From NCBI RefSeq assembly GCF_009883055.1, contig NZ_WWVR01000025.1:1-46581 (forward strand): a DNA stretch of 46,581 nucleotides, read 5' to 3'. Source of the stretch: Blautia sp. BIOML-A1. GTDB taxonomy: Bacteria > Bacillota > Clostridia > Lachnospirales > Lachnospiraceae. Each line of letters opens with the position of its first letter. The first letter of the stretch is position 1. Position numbers and translations under genes: made by a program. Below are positions 34,084-43,453 of the stretch, piece by piece. The notes under the pieces were generated by a model that saw only the letters and a list, made by a program, of their open reading frames with translations, searched no databases and had not been told where the DNA came from.

Positions 34084-35175
34084 ATGACAGAAGAAATTTT
34101 ACAGGTAAAAAGAAGTGGAGAATTTTATTATCCGATCTATTTTGAAGAGGGATTTGACAGACTAAAGGATGCGATACGGACAGAAGGACTGGAAGGACGG
34201 AACCTCTGCATTGTAACGGATACGCATGTGGAGCCTCTCTATGCAGAAGAAGTAAAGCGTGTTCTGACAAGAGTAGCAGCAAAGGTCTCTGTTTTTGTCT
34301 TTGAAGCGGGTGAAAAGAACAAGAATCTGAATACGGTACAGCAGCTATACAAGGCATTGATCGAGAATCAGCTTGACCGTAAGAGCCTTGTCGTTGCACT
34401 TGGCGGAGGTGTTGTCGGTGATCTCTCAGGCTTTGGAGCGGCTACTTATCTTCGCGGGATCGACTTTATCCAGATTCCGACGACTCTTCTCTCCCAGGTA
34501 GACAGCAGTGTCGGGGGCAAGACGGGTGTGGACTTTGATCAGTATAAAAATATGGTCGGTGCTTTTCATCAGCCGCGTCTGGTCTATATGAACATGAATA
34601 CACTGAGAACTCTGCCGCCGGTAGAGTTTGCCTGTGGAATGGGAGAAGTCTTAAAGACCGGGCTGATCTGCGACGCTGATTTCTATGAGTATGTACTTGC
34701 TGAGCATAAAGCAATCCGTGCACTGGATACCAAAGCCCTGGCAAGGATGATCCGCCGCTGCTGTGAGATCAAAGCGGGTGTGGTAGAACGTGATCCAAAG
34801 GAAAAGGGAGAACGTGCACTTCTGAATCTGGGTCATACGATCGGACATGCCGTGGAGAAGCTTAAGGATTTCAAACTCCTGCACGGACAGTGTGTGGCGA
34901 TCGGTCTGGTGGCAGCTGCTTATATCTCATACCAGAGAGGACTCCTTACAGAGGATGAATACAACAAGATTAAAGAGGGTTGTCTTCTGTATGAACTTCC
35001 GATCCATGTGGATGGTCTGGAGGAGACCGCAGTTCTTGCCGCTACCAGAAAAGACAAGAAAATGGAACAGGGACAGGTCAAGTTTGTGTTGATGAAGGGA
35101 ATCGGAGGCAGCTTTATCGATCATACAGTAAGTGATGAGGAGATGCTTGCCGGTATCAGGGAGATTCTTAAATGA
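34084..35175 (+). CDS. aroB: 3-dehydroquinate synthase
   Basis: A protein of 363 residues. It converts DAHP to 3-dehydroquinate, the second step of the shikimate pathway, using NAD+ and a divalent metal. Visible motifs: VALGGGVVGDLSGFGAATYLRGIDFIQIPTTLLSQVDSSVGGKTGVD, the metal site in NLGHTIGHAVEK and LLHGQCVAIG. ACAGGAGGCAGAA precedes the ATG. It sits between ylmH and lspA, where divIVA is more usual in Firmicutes. No other aromatic-pathway gene lies in the window. Its TGA overlaps the lspA ATG (ATGA). Confidence 0.96.
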   Translation: MTEEILQVKRSGEFYYPIYFEEGFDRLKDAIRTEGLEGRNLCIVTDTHVEPLYAEEVKRVLTRVAAKVSVFVFEAGEKNKNLNTVQQLYKALIENQLDRKSLVVALGGGVVGDLSGFGAATYLRGIDFIQIPTTLLSQVDSSVGGKTGVDFDQYKNMVGAFHQPRLVYMNMNTLRTLPPVEFACGMGEVLKTGLICDADFYEYVLAEHKAIRALDTKALARMIRRCCEIKAGVVERDPKEKGERALLNLGHTIGHAVEKLKDFKLLHGQCVAIGLVAAAYISYQRGLLTEDEYNKIKEGCLLYELPIHVDGLEETAVLAATRKDKKMEQGQVKFVLMKGIGGSFIDHTVSDEEMLAGIREILK

Positions 35176-35699
35176 AAAAGCAGAATACCTTTTCGACGGG
35201 AATGGCAGCAGTGCTCTGGATCAGTCTGATCCTGCTTCTGCTTTTTCTGGATCAGTTCACCAAGCATGAGGCATTTCTGCATCTGAGACATCAGGACAGT
35301 ATACCTCTGATCCCGGGAGTGCTGGAACTTTCCTATGTGGAAAACCGGGGGATGGCATTTGGAATGCTTGAGGGCAGACAGTTTCTGTTTATAGGAATCT
35401 GCGTCCTGTTCTGCATTGCACTGGTCTGGATTTTTGTCAGACTTCCAAAGAATCGATATTATCTGCCGCTTGTCATCACAGGAGGCGTACTGTTTTCCGG
35501 AGCTGTCGGGAATTTTATTGACAGACTGCACTGTGGTTATGTGGTGGATTTTATTTACTTCTCACTGATTGATTTTCCGGTGTTTAATATTGCGGACATT
35601 TATGTGGTCTGTGGTGGGATCGCACTGGTACTTTTGGTTATCTTTAAATATAAAGATGAAGATTTTGATTTTCTGTACAGAAATAAAAAGGATAAATAA
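35172..35699 (+). CDS. lspA: Lipoprotein signal peptidase (signal peptidase II)
   Basis: A protein of 175 residues with four TM segments. The aspartyl catalytic pair is Asp117 (GNFIDRLHCGYVVDF) and Asp142 (FNIADIYV). The conserved N-terminal D-Q-x-T-K appears as FLDQFTKH, and ENRGMAFGML is the family's N-x-G-x-A-F/W-G box. It removes the signal peptide from diacylglyceryl prolipoproteins. It starts within the aroB stop codon and leads into rluD, the usual lspA-rluD order. Confidence 0.95.
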   Translation: MKKQNTFSTGMAAVLWISLILLLLFLDQFTKHEAFLHLRHQDSIPLIPGVLELSYVENRGMAFGMLEGRQFLFIGICVLFCIALVWIFVRLPKNRYYLPLVITGGVLFSGAVGNFIDRLHCGYVVDFIYFSLIDFPVFNIADIYVVCGGIALVLLVIFKYKDEDFDFLYRNKKDK

Positions 35700-35702
35700 T
35701 TT

Positions 35703-36617
35703 ATGGAAATAATGAAATTTGTTGCGGATACAGAGAGATCCGGAGTTCGCATTGACCGTTATCTTGCGGATGTATGTCCGGATTTTTCCAGATCATACCT
35801 TCAGAAGCTTCTGAAAGAACAGATGGTTTCTGTAAATGGGAAGGCGGTCAGGGCAAACTATAAGACGCAGACAGGCGATGAGATCATGCTTCAGGTGCCG
35901 GATATGCAGACTCCTGACATTCAGCCGGAGGACATTGCTCTGGATATCCTGTATGAGGATGAATGGCTTCTGGTAGTGAATAAACCCAAGGATATGGTGG
36001 TACATCCAAGTGCCGGACATATGGAGGGCACTCTGGTAAATGCGGTTATGGCACATTGCGGGGAGCACCTTTCCGGGATCAATGGCGTTTTAAGACCCGG
36101 AATCGTGCACAGGATCGACAAGGATACGACAGGGGCGCTTCTTATCTGTAAAGAAGACGGAGCCCACAGAGACCTTGCAGAGCAGCTCAAGGAACACAGC
36201 ATTAAGCGAAGATACCGTGCAGTTGTGCAGGGGAATCTTAAGGAGGACGAGGGAACGGTGGACGCTCCTGTCGGAAGGCACCCGATCGACCGTAAAAAAA
36301 TGGCCATCAATCATAAGAACGGCAAGGAAGCCGTGACCCATTATAAGGTGCTGGAGCGTTTTGGGAATGCAACGTATATAGAATGCCGTCTGGAAACCGG
36401 ACGTACGCACCAGATCCGCGTGCATATGGCAAGCCTGGGGCATCCGCTGCTTGGGGATACGGTCTATGGTTCATCCAAAAACCCCTATCATCTGCAGGGA
36501 CAGGCTCTTCATGCCATGATCCTTGGGTTCCGTCATCCTGCAACCGGAGAATATATGGAATTTACTGCACCGCTCCCGGAATATTTTGAGAAACTACTGG
36601 AAAAATTGCGAAAATAA
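35703..36617 (+). CDS. rluD: Pseudouridine synthase, RluD/YlyB family
   Basis: A protein of 304 residues. An S4 domain (about 12-70: VRIDRYLADVCPDFSRSYLQKLLKEQMVSVNGK) precedes the RluA-type catalytic domain. The nucleophilic Asp lies in GIVHRIDKDTTGALLIC. Other motifs are VVNKPKDMVVHPSAGH and RLETGRTHQIRVHMASLGHPLLGD. It isomerises uridines in 23S rRNA helix 69 or a related site. It follows lspA by three bases and ends the run of genes. Confidence 0.93.
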   Translation: MEIMKFVADTERSGVRIDRYLADVCPDFSRSYLQKLLKEQMVSVNGKAVRANYKTQTGDEIMLQVPDMQTPDIQPEDIALDILYEDEWLLVVNKPKDMVVHPSAGHMEGTLVNAVMAHCGEHLSGINGVLRPGIVHRIDKDTTGALLICKEDGAHRDLAEQLKEHSIKRRYRAVVQGNLKEDEGTVDAPVGRHPIDRKKMAINHKNGKEAVTHYKVLERFGNATYIECRLETGRTHQIRVHMASLGHPLLGDTVYGSSKNPYHLQGQALHAMILGFRHPATGEYMEFTAPLPEYFEKLLEKLRK

Positions 36618-36637
36618 GCATCTACAGTAACAAATAA

Positions 36638-36667
36638 TTGGCATTTTTTATTGAAATCATGTATAAT
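36638..36667 (+). promoter_or_regulatory. Promoter of the cytidylate-kinase-like gene
   Basis: TTGGCA (36638-36643), 18 bases, TATAAT (36662-36667), 35 bases before the start codon. Confidence 0.65.
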
Positions 36668-36702
36668 AGTTTTATAGTTTTGCAGAAGGGAGTGTACAGC
36701 TT

Positions 36703-37341
36703 ATGAATAGTACAAGTTCAATCATTACAATCGGACGTGAATACGGAAGTGGAGGAAGACAGATCGGGCAGGAGATCGCCAAGTATTTCGGGATCAAGTG
36801 TTATGACAAGGAGCTCTTGGAGCATGCTGCAAACGACAGTGGCATCTGCAAGGAGCTTTTTGAGAATCATGATGAGAAGCCGACAAACAGTTTTCTGTAT
36901 TCTCTGGTTATGGATACTTACTCCTTTGGATATTCTTCAGCAGGATTTTCGGATATGCCGATGAATCACAAGATCTTTCTGGCACAGTTTGATGCGATCA
37001 AGAAGCTGGCAGATGAGGGTCCATGTGTTATGGTAGGTCGCTGTGCAGATTATGCACTGGCAGACTGGAAGGACTGCTTCAGCGTGTTTGTACATGCAGA
37101 TATTGACTGCCGTATCAGCCGCATCGCCGCAAAGCACAATAAGTCGCCAAAAGAAGCCAGGGATATGATCAACAAGACAGATAAGAGCCGTGCAAGCTAC
37201 TACAATTATTATACCAATAAGAAGTGGGGAGCTGCCAAGAGCTATGATCTCTGTGTTGACAGTGGTAAGCTTGGCATCGAAAACAGTGTAAAAACAATCA
37301 TAGAAGCAATCAAGATTTTTGATGAAAGTAAAAATAAATAA
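36703..37341 (+). CDS. Cytidylate kinase-like protein (AAK6 / Cmk-like fold)
   Basis: A protein of 212 residues of the 'cytidylate kinase-like family'. The N-terminus IITIGREYGSGGRQIGQEIAKYFGI is a P-loop variant (GREYGSGGR...), followed by CYDKELLEHAA. VMVGRCADYAL and FVHADIDCRISRIA are further family motifs. This group is common in clostridia, separate from true Cmk, and its substrate is undefined. GAAGGGAGTG precedes the ATG. It has its own promoter and a hairpin after it, so it is monocistronic. Confidence 0.8.
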   Translation: MNSTSSIITIGREYGSGGRQIGQEIAKYFGIKCYDKELLEHAANDSGICKELFENHDEKPTNSFLYSLVMDTYSFGYSSAGFSDMPMNHKIFLAQFDAIKKLADEGPCVMVGRCADYALADWKDCFSVFVHADIDCRISRIAAKHNKSPKEARDMINKTDKSRASYYNYYTNKKWGAAKSYDLCVDSGKLGIENSVKTIIEAIKIFDESKNK

Positions 37342-37353
37342 AATTTGAAAGTG

Positions 37354-37390
37354 AGTCCTCTGATGTGTGTCAGAGGACTTGTTCGCTTTG
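37354..37390 (+). terminator. Terminator-like hairpin
   Basis: Perfect 10-bp stem AGTCCTCTGA / TCAGAGGACT around TGTGTG. The T tail is weak (TTGTTCG). Confidence 0.6.
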
Positions 37391-37455
37391 TCCGGGATAC
37401 AGATAAAAAACGCTGTTTCCACGAAAGAGGTTAATGACTTAGGGGGAAGATCACC

Positions 37456-39168
37456 ATGAATCACACATCAATCCTGCAGTTTCGTACTGCCAATTGTAAA
37501 AACTGTTATAAGTGCATTCGTAACTGTCCTGTAAAGGCAATCAAGGTAACAAACCAGCAGGCACAGATCATAGAAGAACAGTGTATCCTCTGTGAAAAAT
37601 GTATTGCTGTCTGTCCTCAGCATGCAAAGGTTGAGCACAATGATATCCCGGACCTCCAGAAAGTGATCGCTTCCGGGAAAAAGGTCATCGCATCCGTACA
37701 TCCGGCGTATTTTGCCAGATATGGATGGAAAAGCATTGATGATCTGGAACAGTGTCTTAAGAAGATGGGCTTCTGGAAGGTGGTTGATGCAGCAGAGGGT
37801 GCGGCTATGATGAAGGAAAAATATACGCAGTTTCTGAAGAACCAGCAGCAGAAGACAATGCGGATATCATCTAACTGTCCGGTGGTCGTGAGATTGATAG
37901 AAAAGAAATATCCGCATCTGACAGAGCATCTGATGCCTGTTTATTCTATCAAACAGATGCACGCGGTCTATCTCAAGGAGCAGTATCCAGATGCTGTTTT
38001 GGTATACATCAGTCCGTGTATCTCAGTGATGGCAGATGCAGAAGAAGGTCAGGCACAGATGGATTATGTGATCACATTCCGGGAACTGAATAACTGGATG
38101 AAGGATGTTTCTGAGAAGCCAAAGCGAAGTACGGGAGAAAAAGGAGAGGTATATCTTTCCAGAATGACTGCAGTAAGCGGAGGGCTGATCCAGGCAATGC
38201 AGCCTGTAGAGGGACAGAAATATCTGGCAGTAGACGGTATAGAGCAATGCAAAAAGATCCTTAAGGAACTAAAGACAGGGGAATATGAAGATTATTTCAT
38301 AGAAATGAATGCCTGTACGAATGGCTGCATCGGTGGCGGTTCATACTCTCTGAACCAGGAGAAAAAGCTTCTGGATGCACTCATTGCCATAAAGGAGCTT
38401 TCCATGGAGGATGGAGAGCCGGATTATCAGAAGGATTATCATATGGAGGTGCCGGAGATACCGGAAAGAAGGTTTATACAGGAGGAACTGTATCCCGGAA
38501 AGGCAATCACAAAAGAACAATTAACACATGTTCTGCATGAAATGGGTAAATATACAAAGGAAGACGAGCTGAACTGTGGCGCTTGTGGTTATGATACCTG
38601 CAGAGCAAAGGCGATCGCCGTTATTCAGGGCAAGGCAGAGGTGTCCATGTGCATTCCTTATATGAGAGAAAAACAGGAAAACTATGCCAATATCATCATT
38701 GATGCCATGCCGGGACTGCTGGTTACCATTGATTATGACTTTAATATCATACAGATGAATAAAGCAGCACAGGATCTGTTTGATATTTCCAGAAAGAAGC
38801 ATCTTCTTGGAAAGCCGGTAGGGGAGATCATGGATGATTATTCTATGATAAATATGATCGCTTTTAACAGGGAGATCATACAGGACTGCATTTATCTTGG
38901 AGAACAGAAGAGATATATAGAACGTGTACTGACCAATGACAGAAAGAATAAACTGATCCTGTGCATCATGAAGGATGTAACAAAGGAAAAGGAGCGGGAA
39001 AAGAGGGAAAACCGTGCCAAGGCAGATGCGGTTCGGATGGCCGATAAGCTGGCAGAGGAACAGCTTCGGATCGTACATGAGATTGCCAGTCTTCTGGGAG
39101 AAACGGCAGCAGATACCAAGGTGGTCATTGAGGAACTGAAACAGACCATTCTGCAGGAGATAAAGTAA
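37456..39168 (+). CDS. Sensory [FeFe]-hydrogenase-like protein with ferredoxin and PAS domains
   Basis: A protein of 570 residues. Two [4Fe-4S] motifs occupy the N-terminus (CKNCYKCIRNCP with Cys14/17/20/24; CILCEKCIAVCP with Cys43/46/49/53). A [FeFe]-hydrogenase H-domain follows. The four H-cluster cysteine ligands are kept: Cys141 in SSNCPVVV, Cys188 in YISPCISV, and Cys287/Cys291 in NACTNGCIGGG. The catalytic proton-relay cysteine of TSCCP is Asn140. A CxxCxxxxC Fe-S motif (LNCGACGYDTC...MCIPY) and a PAS domain (ANIIIDAMPGLLVTIDYDFNIIQMN) come next, then a charged coiled-coil end. This is the layout of group C (sensory) hydrogenases. The phosphatase gene two bases downstream fits the phosphatase-linked subgroup. 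GGGGGAAGATCACC precedes the ATG. Confidence 0.85.
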   Translation: MNHTSILQFRTANCKNCYKCIRNCPVKAIKVTNQQAQIIEEQCILCEKCIAVCPQHAKVEHNDIPDLQKVIASGKKVIASVHPAYFARYGWKSIDDLEQCLKKMGFWKVVDAAEGAAMMKEKYTQFLKNQQQKTMRISSNCPVVVRLIEKKYPHLTEHLMPVYSIKQMHAVYLKEQYPDAVLVYISPCISVMADAEEGQAQMDYVITFRELNNWMKDVSEKPKRSTGEKGEVYLSRMTAVSGGLIQAMQPVEGQKYLAVDGIEQCKKILKELKTGEYEDYFIEMNACTNGCIGGGSYSLNQEKKLLDALIAIKELSMEDGEPDYQKDYHMEVPEIPERRFIQEELYPGKAITKEQLTHVLHEMGKYTKEDELNCGACGYDTCRAKAIAVIQGKAEVSMCIPYMREKQENYANIIIDAMPGLLVTIDYDFNIIQMNKAAQDLFDISRKKHLLGKPVGEIMDDYSMINMIAFNREIIQDCIYLGEQKRYIERVLTNDRKNKLILCIMKDVTKEKEREKRENRAKADAVRMADKLAEEQLRIVHEIASLLGETAADTKVVIEELKQTILQEIK

Positions 39169-39169
39169 G

Positions 39170-40369
39170 ATGGAAGAGAAAAGATACAAAACGATACAAA
39201 AGATAGGCGAGATCCCTACGGGATTTGGAAGGGTCAGTCTGAACAAAAAGAAAGAAAAAATTTGTGGGGATTACTATACAGTGATCACAGACCAGGATTC
39301 TACGGTACTGGTGCTCTCAGACGGACTGGGAAGTGGTGTAAAGGCTAATATCCTGGCTACGCTGACAGCCCAGATGCTTAGTATCATGATCGCAAGGAAT
39401 ATGGATATCCAGACCGCAGTAAAGGCTGTTGCGGATACGCTTCCGATATGTAGTGTCCGTAATCTGGCCTATGCTACATTTACGGTGCTGGTGGCAAAAG
39501 GTGAGGAAATCTGTCTGCTGCAGTATGATAATCCGGATGCTGTTTTGCTGCGGAACGGAAAAAATGTGGAATATCAAAGGGAGATCCTTATCTTCGGAGA
39601 GAAAGAGATCCATCAGAGTTATCTGCGGTTTCAGACAGGAGATATGCTGATACTTATGAGTGACGGTGTCACTAATGCCGGAATGGGCAAAACTACCTAT
39701 GGCGGCTGGGGACGGGAAGAAGTGGTAAAATTCTGTGAACAGCGTTATCGAAAGGGAATGAGTGCCCAGGAGATGTCGTCGATCATCGCAAACGCGGGAC
39801 AGGATCTGAATCTGGACGAGACAGACGATGACCTTACGGTACTGACTCTGACAGGAATGCAGAAAAATGTGGTCAATATTATGGTTGGTCCTCCGGCGGA
39901 CCGTGAAGATGACCGCAGCTATTTTGAAACCTTTTTTCAGAAGGAAGGGATGCGGGTGGTATGCGGAGGAACTACGGCAAAGCTGGTTGCAGACTATCTG
40001 AAGGAAAAGGTGATCGGGATTGCGGATTCCGGAACGAAAGAGGTTCCTGCCATGTCCAAGATCAAAGGAATTGATCTTGTGACAGAGGGACTTCTGACTC
40101 TTCAGAAGGTGATTGATTATTATGAGGAGTTTAAAGAAGACAGACTGTGCTATAATCGTATCATCAAAAAGAAGGACGGGGCAGCAGAATTGTTTCGGGT
40201 GTTGTTCGCAGAGGCCACGGAGATAAATTTCTTTTTTGGAAATGCCTTAAATGAAAATTATACAGCACTTCATATTGAGCGTGAGAAGAAAAAGAAACTG
40301 GCACTGCAGCTGATTGATGCACTGGAGGCGGAAGGAAAGAAAGTGAAGATCTGTTTCTGGTGTGTATAA
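39170..40369 (+). CDS. SpoIIE/PP2C-type serine phosphatase (partner of the sensory hydrogenase)
   Basis: A soluble protein of 399 residues. An N-terminal PP2C domain shows CGDYYTV, LVLSDGLGSGVKANILA, ILMSDGVTNAGMG and DETDDDLTVLTL, the metal-ligand aspartates of SpoIIE phosphatases. The last ~170 residues (NIMVGPPADREDDRSYFETFFQKEGMRVVCGG...) form an extra domain of unknown role present in hydrogenase-linked phosphatases. It starts two bases after the hydrogenase-like gene, so the pair is certainly one unit: a redox or H2 signal to a phosphatase. Its STAS-type substrate is not encoded nearby. Confidence 0.85.
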   Translation: MEEKRYKTIQKIGEIPTGFGRVSLNKKKEKICGDYYTVITDQDSTVLVLSDGLGSGVKANILATLTAQMLSIMIARNMDIQTAVKAVADTLPICSVRNLAYATFTVLVAKGEEICLLQYDNPDAVLLRNGKNVEYQREILIFGEKEIHQSYLRFQTGDMLILMSDGVTNAGMGKTTYGGWGREEVVKFCEQRYRKGMSAQEMSSIIANAGQDLNLDETDDDLTVLTLTGMQKNVVNIMVGPPADREDDRSYFETFFQKEGMRVVCGGTTAKLVADYLKEKVIGIADSGTKEVPAMSKIKGIDLVTEGLLTLQKVIDYYEEFKEDRLCYNRIIKKKDGAAELFRVLFAEATEINFFFGNALNENYTALHIEREKKKKLALQLIDALEAEGKKVKICFWCV

Positions 40370-40408
40370 ATAAAACGAAAAAACAAAAGAGAGAACAGGA
40401 GAAATTTT

Positions 40409-40855
40409 ATGAAACTGGTTGTACAGAGGGTACTTCAGGCAGAAGTACAGGTGGATGGACAGAGTATAGGAAAGATAAACAGAGGACTTTTGGTGTTTGT
40501 CGGTGTCGGGAAGGAAGATACAAAAGAAATTGCGGATAAATATCTCAAAAAACTGCTGGGACTTCGTATTTTTGAAGACGAAAACGGCAAGACAAATCTT
40601 TCTCTCAAGGATGTGGACGGAGAAGTGCTTCTGGTCTCTCAGTTTACATTGTATGCGAACTGTAAGAAGGGAAACAGACCAAGCTTTATTGAGGCGGGGG
40701 ACCCGGCAGAGGCAGAAGCTTTATATGAATATATGATCGCAGAGGCGAAAAAAACGGTTCCGGTTGTGCAGCATGGAAGTTTTGGAGCGGATATGAAGGT
40801 TTCTCTGATCAATGACGGACCGTTTACGGTTATTCTGGATGAACATATTTTATAA
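40409..40855 (+). CDS. dtd: D-aminoacyl-tRNA deacylase
   Basis: A protein of 148 residues, the family length. It hydrolyses D-aminoacyl- (and Gly-)tRNAs that arise by mischarging. Conserved motifs: [20 protein letters not shown] (the -SQ-x-T- box) and the cross-subunit Gly-Pro of [24 protein letters not shown] precedes the ATG. It is followed by nagA about 78 bases later, probably under a separate promoter. Confidence 0.96.
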   Translation: MKLVVQRVLQAEVQVDGQSIGKINRGLLVFVGVGKEDTKEIADKYLKKLLGLRIFEDENGKTNLSLKDVDGEVLLVSQFTLYANCKKGNRPSFIEAGDPAEAEALYEYMIAEAKKTVPVVQHGSFGADMKVSLINDGPFTVILDEHIL

Positions 40856-40933
40856 AAAATTGTTGTAACTATTCCGAATACAGTGAACAGCAGCACGAAT
40901 TGTTTTGTTATATAAGAATGGGAGGCAGGAACA

Positions 40934-42088
40934 ATGATTCTTGATCATGTGAGGGTATTTACAGAGGATAAAAAGTTTACAGATGGCGGGATCGTCATAA
41001 AGGACGGCAGAATCGCTGAGGTTTATACAGAGGGGAATTGTCCGGCAACAGATGGAGAGGAAATCCTGGATGGACAGGGAATGTATGCGATACCGGGGCT
41101 TATTGATCTGCATTTTCATGGCTGTATGGGGGATGATTTCTGCGACGGTGACAGGGAAGCTCTTAAAAGAATTGCGGAGTATGAGGCTTCTGTGGGGGTG
41201 ACTGCGATTGCACCGGCAACGATGACACTTCCGGTGGAGGAGCTGGAGCATATCCTTTGTGTGGCAGCAGCCTACAAAAACGGAGTGCACAGCAAGAAGG
41301 AGGCAGATCTTGTCGGTGTTAACATGGAAGGCCCTTTTATCAGCCGTGTCAAGAAGGGCGCTCAGGATGAGAGGAATATCATCCCATGTGATACGGAGGT
41401 CTGTGACCGTTTCTTAAGGGCCTCAGAGGGGCTGGTAAAGTTTATAGGGATCGCTCCGGAGGAGAGCGAGGATTCTGTTTCTTTTATCCGGGCAGTCAAA
41501 GATCGCGTGAATGTTTCTCTTGCACATACAAATGCGGATTATGATACGGCAATGAAGGCTTTTGAGGCAGGGGCAGATCATGCGGTGCATCTTTATAATG
41601 CGATGCCTCCGTTTGTACACAGGGAGCCGGGGGTGATCGGAGCTGTGTATGACAGTAAGCATGTGATGGCTGAGATCATCTGTGATGGAGTGCATATTCA
41701 TCCGGCAGCAGTACGGGCAACCTTTGAGATGCTCGGGGAAGATCGGATGATTCTGATCAGTGACAGTATGCGGGCGACAGGAATGCCGGATGGTTCATAT
41801 ACTCTTGGAGGGCTGGATGTGAATGTGGTCGGAAATCGCGCTACACTGGCCTCAGACGGGACGATAGCGGGTTCGGCGACGAATCTTATGGACTGCATGA
41901 AAACAGCGGTTAAAGCCATGAAAATACCGCTTGAAACGGCAGTTGCCTGTGCGACGATCAATCCGGCCAAAAGCCTTGGAATTGATGCAGAATATGGTTC
42001 AATCTGTCCAGGAAAGAAAGCACATATCGTATTGATGGATCAGGAACTTCATGTTCAGAAAGTAATCAAAGACGGAGAACTGCTGTAG
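40934..42088 (+). CDS. nagA: N-acetylglucosamine-6-phosphate deacetylase
   Basis: A protein of 384 residues of the amidohydrolase superfamily. It converts GlcNAc-6-P to GlcN-6-P and acetate, feeding amino-sugar use and wall recycling. Seen: the metal HxH in GLIDLHFHGCMGDDF, VNMEGPFIS, SLAHTNADYDTA, HAVHLYNAMPPFVHREPGV, CDGVHIHPAA, LISDSMRATGMPDG (catalytic Asp). GGGAGGCAGGAAC precedes the ATG. No nagB or sugar transporter is next to it in this window. Confidence 0.95.
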   Translation: MILDHVRVFTEDKKFTDGGIVIKDGRIAEVYTEGNCPATDGEEILDGQGMYAIPGLIDLHFHGCMGDDFCDGDREALKRIAEYEASVGVTAIAPATMTLPVEELEHILCVAAAYKNGVHSKKEADLVGVNMEGPFISRVKKGAQDERNIIPCDTEVCDRFLRASEGLVKFIGIAPEESEDSVSFIRAVKDRVNVSLAHTNADYDTAMKAFEAGADHAVHLYNAMPPFVHREPGVIGAVYDSKHVMAEIICDGVHIHPAAVRATFEMLGEDRMILISDSMRATGMPDGSYTLGGLDVNVVGNRATLASDGTIAGSATNLMDCMKTAVKAMKIPLETAVACATINPAKSLGIDAEYGSICPGKKAHIVLMDQELHVQKVIKDGELL

Positions 42089-42107
42089 TTGCAGTTCTTC
42101 TCTTTTT
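42076..42107 (+). terminator. Terminator overlapping the nagA stop codon
   Basis: AGAACTGC / GCAGTTCT, an 8-bp perfect stem with its 7-base loop containing the TAG stop, followed by TCTCTTTTT. Confidence 0.75.
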
Positions 42108-42177
42108 ATGTTATAGTATATAAAAACACATAACAAACCTCACATATGCTTCGCGTAATCAGGAAAGGAGGGCATTC

Positions 42178-43074
42178 ATGGAAAATTATCCTTTTAGCGA
42201 AAAGACCAGAACAATATGGAAGCATTTTATCAGACAGTTCCAGGAAGAAAGTATTGCATCCTATCAGAGTGATTTTTTGGAATTTATAAGGTTTACGAAG
42301 AAAGATTTCCTGGATATTCATGCGGAAGATGTAGCAGAATTTTACAGAAATCTTGAAAAGAAAACAGAAGAGAAGGCACTGGCGCCGAGTACCTGTGCCA
42401 AAAAGATCAGAGAACTGAATTCACTGGCAAATTATATCTATGAGAATCGCCTGGAATTTGGTGTTAGTGATAATTATACGAATCATTTTGCAGATTATGT
42501 CAAAAAAGTTCAGAAAGTCAGTATGTATGCAAATGCAGTTCCTGTTGAGGATATCGACAGGCTGCTTGTAGCTGCACAGGAAAATCACATGGTATATTGT
42601 ATCGTAATTTTGCTTTACCGTATGGGTTTTTCTTCTACAGAGATCATCGACATGAAGCCGGAAAATATCTGCCTGTATAATAATGGAGCCTATGCCTTTA
42701 TGTCAAAACGCGACAAGGCTAATTTTATTCCGGAGGATGTCTATAAAATTCTGGAGTTGTATATGTCAGAACGTGAACCGAACGAATATTTGTTTTATAA
42801 TAAATATGGAAATCAGCTGAATACCATGTATATCAGCCGTATGCTGAAAAAATATACCGCAAAGGCAGGAATCCATAACTACAGTGCACAGCAGCTTCGT
42901 AATTCCTGTATCTATACGATGTTTGCGTACGGTGCCGACACAACAGGGGTTGCAGAAGAAATGGGTATCACACCGGATAATCTGAAGCGCTATAAACGCG
43001 ATTATATAGATGAAACATCCAGAAGTATTCGAAGTATGATCAAATTAAGGGCGGATCTTCCGGAAAATGAATAA
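42178..43074 (+). CDS. Tyrosine-recombinase-like protein, catalytic residues degenerate
   Basis: A protein of 298 residues with the SAM-like N-terminal DNA-binding domain (5-105) and the tyrosine recombinase fold (120-295). The first catalytic Arg of GLRxSE is Ser152 in RMGFSSTEI. The HxLRH box is YSAQQLRNS, keeping Arg241 only. The LGH box is lost (MGITPDNLK), and only Tyr residues at 272/276 remain. It therefore looks inactive as a recombinase and may instead bind DNA or regulate. GGAAAGGAGGGCATTC precedes the ATG. An apparently intact recombinase lies 380 bases downstream. Confidence 0.7.
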   Translation: MENYPFSEKTRTIWKHFIRQFQEESIASYQSDFLEFIRFTKKDFLDIHAEDVAEFYRNLEKKTEEKALAPSTCAKKIRELNSLANYIYENRLEFGVSDNYTNHFADYVKKVQKVSMYANAVPVEDIDRLLVAAQENHMVYCIVILLYRMGFSSTEIIDMKPENICLYNNGAYAFMSKRDKANFIPEDVYKILELYMSEREPNEYLFYNKYGNQLNTMYISRMLKKYTAKAGIHNYSAQQLRNSCIYTMFAYGADTTGVAEEMGITPDNLKRYKRDYIDETSRSIRSMIKLRADLPENE

Positions 43075-43097
43075 TAAATACAGAAAGAAGGATTTTT

Positions 43098-43328
43098 ATG
43101 CGACAGGAACAATTTAAAATGGAACGTCAGGGACTGATCCAGGTCGGCGATGTTGTAGAGATCTCAGAGTTTCAGTCCTATATGAATTACAGTTATATTA
43201 TTGAACCGGCGGTTGCAATGTCCGGATGTTACAAAAACTCTGAACGTATCAAAGCCAAAACAGGTGTGATCAAAAAAATTGAACATACACCGAGAGGATT
43301 TATTGTAACAGCGGAATTTGAAGAATAA
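43098..43328 (+). CDS. Small conserved-looking hypothetical protein
   Basis: A protein of 76 residues, start preceded by AGAAAGAAGGATTTTT. It is beta-rich with an SH3-like pattern (GLIQVGDVVEISEFQS...AKTGVIKKIEHTPRGFIVTAEFEE), as in small RNA- or DNA-binding beta-barrels. It lies 24 bases behind the degenerate recombinase, so the two are probably co-transcribed. No family name can be given. Confidence 0.6.
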   Translation: MRQEQFKMERQGLIQVGDVVEISEFQSYMNYSYIIEPAVAMSGCYKNSERIKAKTGVIKKIEHTPRGFIVTAEFEE

Positions 43329-43359
43329 AGGCTGAAAATGAAAATCTACGGTGCTGGCT

Positions 43360-43412
43360 GAAATCTACATCTATCTATATGAAAAACTACGGTTTGTCGT
43401 ATAGATAGAGAT
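43360..43412 (+). repeat. Hairpin between the two recombinase genes
   Basis: ATCTATCTATA and TATAGATAGAGAT arms can pair around a loop containing AAACTACGG. A related ATCTACGG also occurs at about 43351. It could be a terminator, an attenuator or a recombinase-binding site. Confidence 0.4.
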
Positions 43413-43453
43413 AACTGCTGTTTGGCAATTTTATCATTAAGGAGTTAATTATT

